64,000 nucleotides of DNA from Synaphobranchus kaupii. Its lineage: Eukaryota; Chordata; Actinopteri; Anguilliformes; Synaphobranchidae. The notes under the pieces were generated by a model. It saw nothing but the letters and a program-made list of their open reading frames with translations. It was not told the DNA's origin and ran no database searches. Shown in pieces: positions 55,890-64,000 of the stretch. The stretch covers positions 19,595,923 through 19,659,922 of the forward strand of contig CM056380.1 in NCBI GenBank assembly GCA_029718625.1. Reading direction: 5' to 3'. The stretch's first letter is position 1; the number at the start of each line of letters is the position of its first letter. The position numbers and the translations under genes are program-made.

Positions 55890-56007
55890 GCTCACGGCCA
55901 TACCACACTGAAAGAGCCCGAACTCGTCCGATCTCGGAAGCCAAACAGTGTAGGGCCTGGTTAGTACTTGGATGGGAGACCGCCTGGGAATACTAGGTGC
56001 TGTAAGC
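55890..56007 (+). rRNA. 5S rRNA, type B (unit 37)
   Basis: Consensus body with the CTCAAAGCAACTTC flank. Confidence 0.95.
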
Positions 56008-56244
56008 ATTTTTAAAAGTTTTGTTTTCCGTTTTCGCACGCGATGGGGCTGTTCGCCGAGGTAAAAGGTGGAAACTATCACTGTATTATTCACAATGATG
56101 ATAATTAAACGTATCCTAATTATGCAGTCGATAATATGCACTCTCGTAATTGTGCTCCTTTGACCGCGTTGATAAACAGAATTAAGCGGAACCGGCGTTT
56201 GAAATTTAGAAACAATTTAACCCGGGTCAGCTCATTTCACCTTT

Positions 56245-56281
56245 GCTCACGGCCATCCCACACTGAAAAGGCCCGAACCCG
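56245..56281 (+). pseudogene. Truncated 5S rRNA (unit 37)
   Basis: Consensus 37-nt fragment. Confidence 0.88.
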
Positions 56282-56306
56282 AGCTGTATTGTGATAGCGC
56301 ATTTTC

Positions 56307-56444
56307 AAAACTCAAGTGTCATCGATTGCAGTGCGCATTAGGTGTAAACGACAATTCGGCAGCTCAGAGCACCTGTCCTCAAGCGATCCGCTAGCCTCAG
56401 CCTTTCAGTAGCTTGGATGACAGGCTCACGCCACCGCGCCCAGC
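56307..56444 (-). ncRNA. SRP Alu-domain-like RNA (unit 37)
   Basis: Consensus RNA; the upstream AATAAAAT (minus) is changed to AATACAAT here and in unit 41. CRE at 56489-56496. Confidence 0.7.
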
Positions 56445-57100
56445 GAAAGCCGAATGGCATTGTATTGCTTTTCTAGAAAGCAGTGTTGTGACGTCAAATA
56501 GGCATCAGTCTGATTCTCTGCGCAACGTTCCCTAGAGTGGTAGGCTATAAATAGGCAGAGGAAACAAGGTCAACAAGAAAACAGCAAACATTAGGTCAAT
56601 CGTTAGCCGACAGCAACGTGAAGTGAAATAAAAATAATAATAACGGGAGATTTTGCAAAAACAAAGCAGAAACTAAATAAGCCCCTCTTCAGTCTGACCG
56701 AAGCTAAACGAAAATCGAAATAAAAATAGAAAAGTAAGTAAAAGCAAACCTACTTAAAATTCAAAGTTATTCTGACAGGTTCGTTAATTTAGCTAAACCA
56801 GCAGCCAATCTATGCCTATAAATGAACATTTTGTTGTTAATATGAGTTCTGTAACTTATTAAATTGAGTTTGCAGGAAAAGATAATTCTGAATAGAAACC
56901 GCTTGACGTGCCTTTACGCATGAATCCAAAAACACATAGATTTTGATTGTACCAAAGAACAAATTCAGATAAGGAAAATGACTAATTATGCAGTCGACAA
57001 TATGCACTCTCGTTATTGTGCTCCTTTGACCGCGTTGATAAGCAAAATAAAGCGGAACCGGCGGTTGAAGTTTAGAAATAATTTAACCCGGGTCAGCTCC

Positions 57101-57120
57101 GGTCACCTTCGGTCACCTTC
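57101..57120 (+). repeat. GGTCACCTTC 10-bp tandem pair before 5S (unit 38)
   Basis: The 10 bp directly before the type A gene are doubled, moving the TATA-like box from about -30 to about -40. The same occurs in units 39 and 42. Confidence 0.9.
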
Positions 57121-57238
57121 GCTCACGGCCATACCACACTGAAAATGCCCGAACTCGTCTGATCTCGGAAGCCAAGCAGTGTAGGGCTTGGTTAGTACTT
57201 GGATGGGAGACCGCCTGGGAATACTAGGTGCTGTAAGA
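57121..57238 (+). rRNA. 5S rRNA, type A (unit 38)
   Basis: Type A with C118A at the last helix I base (GTAAGAAT) and a 10-bp longer distance to the TATA-like box. Confidence 0.92.
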
Positions 57239-57481
57239 ATTTTTAAAAGTTTTGTTTTCCGTTTTCGCACGCGATGGGGCTGTTCGCCGAGGTAAAAGGT
57301 GGAAACTATCACTGTATTATTCACAATGATGAAAATTAAACGTCTTCGTATCCTAATTATGCAGTGGACAATATTCACTCTCGTAATTTTGCTCCTTTGA
57401 CCGCGTTGATAAGCAAAATTAAACGGAACCGGCGGTTGACGTTTAGAAACAATTTAACCCGGGTCAGCTCAGAGTAACTTC

Positions 57482-57599
57482 GCTCACGGCCATACCACAC
57501 TGAAAGAGCCCGAACTCGTCCGATCTCGGAAGCCAAACAGTGTAGGGCCTGGTTAGTACTTGGATGGGAAACCGCCTGGGAATACTAGGTGCTGTAAGA
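57482..57599 (+). rRNA. 5S rRNA, type B (unit 38)
   Basis: Type B with G89A in box C (57570) and C118A; the flank reads AGAGTAAC. Confidence 0.91.
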
Positions 57600-57836
57600 A
57601 TTTTTAAAAGTTTTGTTTTCCGTTTTTGCACGCGATGGGGCTGTTCGCCGAGGTAAAAGGTGGAAACTATCACTGTATTATTCACAATGATGATAATTAA
57701 ACGTATCCTAATTATGCAGTCGATAATATGCACTCTCGTAATTGTGCTCCTTTGACCGCGTTGATAAACAGAATTAAGCGGAACCGGCGTTTGAAATTTA
57801 GAAACAATTTAACCCGGGTCAGCTCATTTCACCTTT

Positions 57837-57873
57837 GCTCACGGCCATCCCACACTGAAAAGGCCCGAACCCG
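57837..57873 (+). pseudogene. Truncated 5S rRNA (unit 38)
   Basis: Consensus 37-nt fragment. Confidence 0.88.
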
Positions 57874-57898
57874 AGCTGTATTGTGATAGCGCATTTTC

Positions 57899-58036
57899 AA
57901 AACTCAAGTGTCATCGATTGCAGTGCGCATTAGGTGTAAACGACAATTCGGCAGCTCAGAGCACCTGTCCTCAAGCGATCCGCTAGCCTCAGCCTTTCAG
58001 TAGCTTGGATGACAGGCTCACGCCACCGCGCCCAGC
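57899..58036 (-). ncRNA. SRP Alu-domain-like RNA (unit 38)
   Basis: Consensus copy; CRE at 58081-58088. Confidence 0.7.
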
Positions 58037-58692
58037 GAAAGCCGAATGGCATTTTATTGCTTTTCTAGAAAGCAGTGTTGTGACGTCAAATAGGCATCAG
58101 TCTGATTCTCTGCGCAACGTTCCCTAGAGTGGTAGGCTATAAATAGGCAGAGGAAACAAGGTCAACAAGAAAACAGCAAACATTAGGTCAATCGTTAGCC
58201 GACAGCAACGTGAAGTGAAATAAAAATAATAATAACGGGAGATTTTGCAAAAACAAAGCAGAAACTAAATAAGCCCCTCTTCAGTCTGACCGAAGCTAAA
58301 CGAAAATCGAAATAAAAATAGAAAAGTAAGTAAAAGCAAACCTACTTAAAATTCAAAGTTATTCTGACAGGTTCGTTAATTTAGCTAAACCAGCAGCCAA
58401 TCTATGCCTATAAATGAACATTTTGTTGTTAATATGAGTTCTGTAACTTATTAAATTGAGTTTGCAGGAAAAGATAATTCTGAATAGAAACCGCTTGACG
58501 TGCCTTTACGCATGAATCCAAAAACACATAGATTTTGATTGTACCAAAGAACAAATTCAGATAAGGAAAATGACTAATTATGCAGTCGACAATATGCACT
58601 CTCGTTATTGTGCTCCTTTGACCGCGTTGATAAGCAAAATAAAGCGGAACCGGCGGTTGAAGTTTAGAAATAATTTAACCCGGGTCAGCTCC

Positions 58693-58712
58693 GGTCACCT
58701 TCGGTCACCTTC
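58693..58712 (+). repeat. GGTCACCTTC 10-bp tandem pair before 5S (unit 39)
   Basis: Doubled 10-bp motif as in unit 38. Confidence 0.9.
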
Positions 58713-58830
58713 GCTCACGGCCATACCACACTGAAAATGCCCGAACTCGTCTGATCTCGGAAGCCAAGCAGTGTAGGGCTTGGTTAGTACTTGGATGGGA
58801 GACCGCCTGGGAATACTAGGTGCTGTAAGA
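58713..58830 (+). rRNA. 5S rRNA, type A (unit 39)
   Basis: Type A with C118A and the 10-bp longer TATA spacing. Confidence 0.92.
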
Positions 58831-59073
58831 ATTTTTAAAAGTTTTGTTTTCCGTTTTCGCACGCGATGGGGCTGTTCGCCGAGGTAAAAGGTGGAAACTA
58901 TCACTGTATTATTCACAATGATGAAAATTAAACGTCTTCGTATCCTAATTATGCAGTGGACAATATTCACTCTCGTAATTTTGCTCCTTTGACCGCGTTG
59001 ATAAGCAAAATTAAACGGAACCGGCGGTTGACGTTTAGAAACAATTTAACCCGGGTCAGCTCAGAGTAACTTC

Positions 59074-59191
59074 GCTCACGGCCATACCACACTGAAAGAG
59101 CCCGAACTCGTCCGATCTCGGAAGCCAAACAGTGTAGGGCCTGGTTAGTACTTGGATGGGAAACCGCCTGGGAATACTAGGTGCTGTAAGC
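59074..59191 (+). rRNA. 5S rRNA, type B (unit 39)
   Basis: Type B with G89A in box C (59162) but a normal C118, so the two changes of unit 38 have come apart here. Confidence 0.91.
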
Positions 59192-59428
59192 ATTTTTAAA
59201 AGTTTTGTTTTCCGTTTTTGCACGCGATGGGGCTGTTCGCCGAGGTAAAAGGTGGAAACTATCACTGTATTATTCACAATGATGATAATTAAACGTATCC
59301 TAATTATGCAGTCGATAATATGCACTCTCGTAATTGTGCTCCTTTGACCGCGTTGATAAACAGAATTAAGCGGAACCGGCGTTTGAAATTTAGAAACAAT
59401 TTAACCCGGGTCAGCTCATTTCACCTTT

Positions 59429-59465
59429 GCTCACGGCCATCCCACACTGAAAAGGCCCGAACCCG
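59429..59465 (+). pseudogene. Truncated 5S rRNA (unit 39)
   Basis: Consensus 37-nt fragment. Confidence 0.88.
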
Positions 59466-59490
59466 AGCTGTATTGTGATAGCGCATTTTC

Positions 59491-59628
59491 AAAACTCAAG
59501 TGTCATCGATTGCAGTGCGCATTAGGTGTAAACGACAATTCGGCAGCTCAGAGCACCTGTCCTCAAGCGATCCGCTAGCCTCAGCCTTTCAGTAGCTTGG
59601 ATGACAGGCTCACGCCACCGCGCCCAGC
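59491..59628 (-). ncRNA. SRP Alu-domain-like RNA (unit 39)
   Basis: Consensus copy; CRE at 59673-59680. Confidence 0.7.
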
Positions 59629-60294
59629 GAAAGCCGAATGGCATTTTATTGCTTTTCTAGAAAGCAGTGTTGTGACGTCAAATAGGCATCAGTCTGATTC
59701 TCTGCGCAACGTTCCCTAGAGTGGTAGGCTATAAATAGGCAGAGGAAACAAGGTCAACAAGAAAACAGCAAACATTAGGTCAATCGTTAGCCGACAGCAA
59801 CGTGAAGTGAAATAAAAATAATAATAACGGGAGATTTTGCAAAAACAAAGCAGAAACTAAATAAGCCCCTCTTCAGTCTGACCGAAGCTAAACGAAAATC
59901 GAAATAAAAATAGAAAAGTAAGTAAAAGCAAACCTACTTAAAATTCAAAGTTATTCTGACAGGTTCGTTAATTTAGCTAAACCAGCAGCCAATCTATGCC
60001 TATAAATGAACATTTTGTTGTTAATATGAGTTCTGTAACTTATTAAATTGAGTTTGCAGGAAAAGATAATTCTGAATAGAAACCGCTTGACGTGCCTTTA
60101 CGCATGAATCCAAAAACACATAGATTTTGATTGTACCAAAGAACAAATTCAGATAAGGAAAATGACTAATTATGCAGTCGACAATATGCACTCTCGTTAT
60201 TGTGCTCCTTTGACCGCGTTGATAAGCAAAATAAAGCGGAACCGGCGGTTGAAGTTTAGAAATAATTTAACCCGGGTCAGCTCCGGTCACCTTC

Positions 60295-60412
60295 GCTCAC
60301 GGCCATACCACACTGAAAATGCCCGAACTCGTCTGATCTCGGAAGCCAAGCAGTGTAGGGCTTGGTTAGTACTTGGATGGGAGACCGCCTGGGAATACTA
60401 GGTGCTGTAAGC
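60295..60412 (+). rRNA. 5S rRNA, type A (unit 40)
   Basis: Consensus type A. Confidence 0.95.
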
Positions 60413-60655
60413 ATTTTTAAAAGTTTTGTTTTCCGTTTTCGCACGCGATGGGGCTGTTCGCCGAGGTAAAAGGTGGAAACTATCACTGTATTATTCACAA
60501 TGATGATAATTAAACGTCTTCGTATCCTAACTATGCAGTGGACAATATTCACTCTCGTAATTTTGCTCCTTTGACCGCGTTGATAAGCAAAATTAAACGG
60601 AACCGGCGGTTGACGTTTAGAAACAATTTAACCCGGGTCAGCTCAGGGCAACTTC

Positions 60656-60773
60656 GCTCACGGCCATACCACACTGAAAGAGCCCGAACTCGTCCGATCT
60701 CGGAAGCCAAACAGTGTAGGGCCTGCTTAATACTTGGATGGGAGACCGCCTGGGAATACTAGGTGCTGTAAGC
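60656..60773 (+). rRNA. 5S rRNA, type B (unit 40)
   Basis: Type B with G71C (60726) and a further G75A (60730): two changes between the intermediate element and box C. Confidence 0.9.
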
Positions 60774-61010
60774 ATTTTTAAAAGTTTTGTTTTCCGTTTT
60801 CGCACGCGATGGGGCTGTTCGCCGAGGTAAAAGGTGGAAACTATCACTGTATTATTCACAATGATGATAATTAAACGTATCCTAATTATGCAGTCGATAA
60901 TATGCACTCTCGTAATTGTGCTCCTTTGACCGCGTTGATAAACAGAATTAAGCGGAACCGGCGTTTGAAATTTAGAAACAATTTAACCCGGGTCAGCTCA
61001 TTTCACCTTT

Positions 61011-61047
61011 GCTCACGGCCATCCCACACTGAAAAGGCCCGAACCCG
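61011..61047 (+). pseudogene. Truncated 5S rRNA (unit 40)
   Basis: Consensus 37-nt fragment. Confidence 0.88.
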
Positions 61048-61072
61048 AGCTGTATTGTGATAGCGCATTTTC

Positions 61073-61210
61073 AAAACTCAAGTGTCATCGATTGCAGTGC
61101 GCATTAGGTGTAAACGACAATTCGGCAGCTCAGAGCACCTGTCCTCAAGCGATCCGCTAGCCTCAGCCTTTCAGTAGCTTGGATGACAGGCTCACGCCAC
61201 CGCGCCCAGC
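61073..61210 (-). ncRNA. SRP Alu-domain-like RNA (unit 40)
   Basis: Consensus RNA with the TTTATTTC upstream change; CRE at 61255-61262. Confidence 0.7.
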
Positions 61211-61876
61211 GAAAGCCGAATGGCATTTTATTTCTTTTCTAGAAAGCAGTGTTGTGACGTCAAATAGGCATCAGTCTGATTCTCTGCGCAACGTTCCCTA
61301 GAGTGGTAGGCTATAAATAGGCAGAGGAAACAAGGTCAACAAGAAAACAGCAAACATTAGGTCAATCGTTAGCCGACAGCAACGTGAAGTGAAATAAAAA
61401 TAATAATAACGGGAGATTTTGCAAAAACAAAGCAGAAACTAAATAAGCCCATCTTCAGTCTGACCGAAGCTAAACGAAAATCGAAATAAAAATAGAAAAG
61501 TAAGTAAAAGCAAACCTACTTAAAATTCAAAGTTATTCTGACAGGTTCGTTAATTTAGCTAAACCAGCAGCCAATCTATGCCTATAAATGAACATTTTGT
61601 TGTTAATATGAGTTCTGTAACTTATTAAATTGAGTTTGCAGGAAAAGATAATTCTGAATAGAAACCGCTTGACGTGCCTTTACGCATGAATCCAAAAACA
61701 CATAGATTTTGATTGTACCAAAGAACAAATTCAGATAAGGAAAATGACTAATTATGCAGTCGACAATATGCACTCTCGTTATTGTGCTCCTTTGACCGCG
61801 TTGATAAGCAAAATAAAGCGGAACCGGCGGTTGAAGTGTAGAAATAATTTAACCCGGGTCAGCTCCGGTCACCTTC

Positions 61877-61994
61877 GCTCACGGCCATACCACACTGAAA
61901 ATGCCCGAACTCGTCTGATCTCGGAAGCCAAGCAGTGTAGGGCTTGGTTAGTACTTGGATGGGAGACCGCCTGGGAATACTAGGTGCTGTAAGC
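61877..61994 (+). rRNA. 5S rRNA, type A (unit 41)
   Basis: Consensus type A. Confidence 0.95.
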
Positions 61995-62237
61995 ATTTTT
62001 AAAAGTTTTGTTTTCCGTTTTCGCACGCGATGGGGCTGTTCGCCGAGGTAAAAGGTGGAAACTATCACTGTATTATTCACAATGATGAAAATTAAACGTC
62101 TTCGTATCCTAATTATGCAGTGGACAATATTCACTCTCGTAATTTTGCTCCTTTGACCGCGTTGATAAGCAAAATTAAACGGAACCGGCGGTTGACGTTT
62201 AGAAACAATTTAACCCGGGTCAGCTCAAAGCAACTTC

Positions 62238-62355
62238 GCTCACGGCCATACCACACTGAAAGAGCCCGAACTCGTCCGATCTCGGAAGCCAAACAGTGTA
62301 GGGCCTGGTTAGTACTTGGATGGGAGACCGCCTGGGAATACTAGGTGCTGTAAGC
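62238..62355 (+). rRNA. 5S rRNA, type B (unit 41)
   Basis: Consensus body with the CTCAAAGCAACTTC flank. Confidence 0.95.
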
Positions 62356-62592
62356 ATTTTTAAAAGTTTTGTTTTCCGTTTTCGCACGCGATGGGGCTGT
62401 TCGCCGAGGTAAAAGGTGGAAACTATCACTGTATTATTCACAATGATGATAATTAAACGTATCCTAATTATGCAGTCGATAATATGCACTCTCGTAATTG
62501 TGCTCCTTTGACCGCGTTGATAAACAGAATTAAGCGGAACCGGCGTTTGAAATTTAGAAACAATTTAACCCGGGTCAGCTCATTTCACCTTT

Positions 62593-62629
62593 GCTCACGG
62601 CCATCCCACACTGAAAAGGCCCGAACCCG
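62593..62629 (+). pseudogene. Truncated 5S rRNA (unit 41)
   Basis: Consensus 37-nt fragment; last one in the window. Confidence 0.88.
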
Positions 62630-62654
62630 AGCTGTATTGTGATAGCGCATTTTC

Positions 62655-62792
62655 AAAACTCAAGTGTCATCGATTGCAGTGCGCATTAGGTGTAAACGAC
62701 AATTCGGCAGCTCAGAGCACCTGTCCTCAAGCGATCCGCTAGCCTCAGCCTTTCAGTAGCTTGGATGACAGGCTCACGCCACCGCGCCCAGC
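62655..62792 (-). ncRNA. SRP Alu-domain-like RNA (unit 41)
   Basis: Consensus RNA with the AATACAAT upstream change; CRE at 62837-62844. Last copy in the window. Confidence 0.7.
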
Positions 62793-63448
62793 GAAAGCCG
62801 AATGGCATTGTATTGCTTTTCTAGAAAGCAGTGTTGTGACGTCAAATAGGCATCAGTCTGATTCTCTGCGCAACGTTCCCTAGAGTGGTAGGCTATAAAT
62901 AGGCAGAGGAAACAAGGTCAACAAGAAAACAGCAAACATTAGGTCAATCGTTAGCCGACAGCAACGTGAAGTGAAATAAAAATAATAATAACGGGAGATT
63001 TTGCAAAAACAAAGCAGAAACTAAATAAGCCCCTCTTCAGTCTGACCGAAGCTAAACGAAAATCGAAATAAAAATAGAAAAGTAAGTAAAAGCAAACCTA
63101 CTTAAAATTCAAAGTTATTCTGACAGGTTCGTTAATTTAGCTAAACCAGCAGCCAATCTATGCCTATAAATGAACATTTTGTTGTTAATATGAGTTCTGT
63201 AACTTATTAAATTGAGTTTGCAGGAAAAGATAATTCTGAATAGAAACCGCTTGACGTGCCTTTACGCATGAATCCAAAAACACATAGATTTTGATTGTAC
63301 CAAAGAACAAATTCAGATAAGGAAAATGACTAATTATGCAGTCGACAATATGCACTCTCGTTATTGTGCTCCTTTGACCGCGTTGATAAGCAAAATAAAG
63401 CGGAACCGGCGGTTGAAGTTTAGAAATAATTTAACCCGGGTCAGCTCC

Positions 63449-63468
63449 GGTCACCTTCGGTCACCTTC
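63449..63468 (+). repeat. GGTCACCTTC 10-bp tandem pair before 5S (unit 42)
   Basis: Doubled 10-bp motif as in units 38 and 39. Confidence 0.9.
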
Positions 63469-63586
63469 GCTCACGGCCATACCACACTGAAAATGCCCGA
63501 ACTCGTCTGATCTCGGAAGCCAAGCAGTGTAGGGCTTGGTTAGTACTTGGATGGGAGACCGCCTGGGAATACTAGGTGCTGTAAGA
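63469..63586 (+). rRNA. 5S rRNA, type A (unit 42)
   Basis: Type A with C118A and the 10-bp longer TATA spacing. Confidence 0.92.
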
Positions 63587-63829
63587 ATTTTTAAAAGTTT
63601 TGTTTTCCGTTTTCGCACGCGATGGGGCTGTTCGCCGAGGTAAAAGGTGGAAACTATCACTGTATTATTCACAATGATGAAAATTAAACGTCTTCGTATC
63701 CTAATTATGCAGTGGACAATATTCACTCTCGTAATTTTGCTCCTTTGACCGCGTTGATAAGCAAAATTAAACGGAACCGGCGGTTGACGTTTAGAAACAA
63801 TTTAACCCGGGTCAGCTCAGAGTAACTTC

Positions 63830-63947
63830 GCTCACGGCCATACCACACTGAAAGAGCCCGAACTCGTCCGATCTCGGAAGCCAAACAGTGTAGGGCCTGG
63901 TTAGTACTTGGATGGGAAACCGCCTGGGAATACTAGGTGCTGTAAGA
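63830..63947 (+). rRNA. 5S rRNA, type B (unit 42)
   Basis: Type B with G89A in box C (63918) and C118A; the window ends 53 bp further on, inside the spacer. Confidence 0.91.
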
Positions 63948-64000
63948 ATTTTTAAAAGTTTTGTTTTCCGTTTTTGCACGCGATGGGGCTGTTCGCCGAG

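Larger units (their letters stand above)
1..64000. repeat. Tandem array of 5S rRNA / Alu-domain RNA units
   Basis: One unbroken tandem array that runs off both ends. Unit starts: 938, 2520(short), 3741, 5323, 6905, 8496, 10078, 11660, 13251, 14833, 16424, 18006(short), 19227, 20809, 22391, 23973, 25559, 27141, 28724, 30306, 31888, 33470, 35052, 36634, 38216, 39798(short), 41019(short), 42241, 43826(short), 45051(short), 46272, 47854(short), 49075, 50657, 52239, 53814, 55396, 56978, 58570, 60162, 61744, 63326(cut). The usual long period is 1582 and the short one 1221. The periods 1591, 1592, 1586, 1583, 1585, 1575, 1222 and 1225 come from small indels. Units are almost identical, as expected of rDNA kept uniform by concerted evolution. 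Short open frames across the units are by-products of the 5S and spacer sequence. Confidence 0.97.
60162..64000 (+). repeat. Direct duplicate of 53814 onward
   Basis: Units 40, 41 and 42 repeat units 36, 37 and 38 in order at an offset of 6348 bp: G71C, the TTTATTTC change, CCATCTTC, the AATACAAT change, then the 10-bp pair and G89A. Unit 40 has one private extra change (60730). The match continues to the window end. Confidence 0.85.

Overview
The whole 64 kb is one tandem array of small Pol III-type RNA genes; I see no protein-coding gene. The dominant element is a eukaryotic 5S rRNA gene of 118 nt plus a T-run. There are 77 full-length copies, all on the plus strand. Its loop and box C sequences are of the animal type. 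The CCCGAACTCG..GATCTCGG stretch looks more like chordate 5S than like the ACCGGTTCTCG..GATCACCG form common in arthropods, molluscs and echinoderms. A chordate host, perhaps an invertebrate one such as a tunicate, is my best guess, at low confidence.

The array has 42 unit starts in the window. I number a unit from the ATGACTAATTATG block upstream of its first 5S gene. Thirty-five units are long (about 1582 bp) and seven are short (1221 bp). A long unit reads: 5S type A (+), about 243 bp spacer, 5S type B (+), about 237 bp spacer, a 37-nt 5' fragment of a third 5S gene, then a roughly 700-bp block with no 5S similarity, then the next unit. Short units lack type B and one spacer (361 bp). Each gene and fragment is preceded by the same ~120-bp block, with an AATTTAA TATA-like box about 30 nt before the 5S start. 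The array therefore probably began as a simple ~360-bp 5S repeat whose third copy was broken by the 700-bp block.

The 700-bp block is the surprise. On its minus strand, in all 42 copies, it carries a ~138-nt sequence closely resembling the Alu domain of SRP (7SL) RNA. It keeps the GGGCGCGGTGGCG start, the UGUNR motif at nt 23-27 (where SRP9/14 binds in known SRP RNAs), the AGCTAC..GGCTGAGG hairpin and a 3' strand with CACTGCA, and it ends in TTTT. The S domain is missing. A perfect CRE palindrome (TGACGTCA) sits 45-52 bp upstream, about where vertebrate 7SL genes carry an ATF/CREB site. This looks like a 5S/Alu-domain-RNA co-cluster rather than a chance fragment. A plus-strand TATAAATA and an AT-rich stretch of unknown role fill the rest of the block.

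Variants show higher-order structure. Positions 1-5495 reappear at 15487-20981, a pair of units near 25.6-28.7 kb is duplicated at once, and 53.8 kb onward is repeated from 60.2 kb. Several variants hit 5S control elements (box C, box A, stop T-run). A cluster of one-base homopolymer insertions between 42.0 and 44.1 kb may be sequence error. All comparisons were made by eye.
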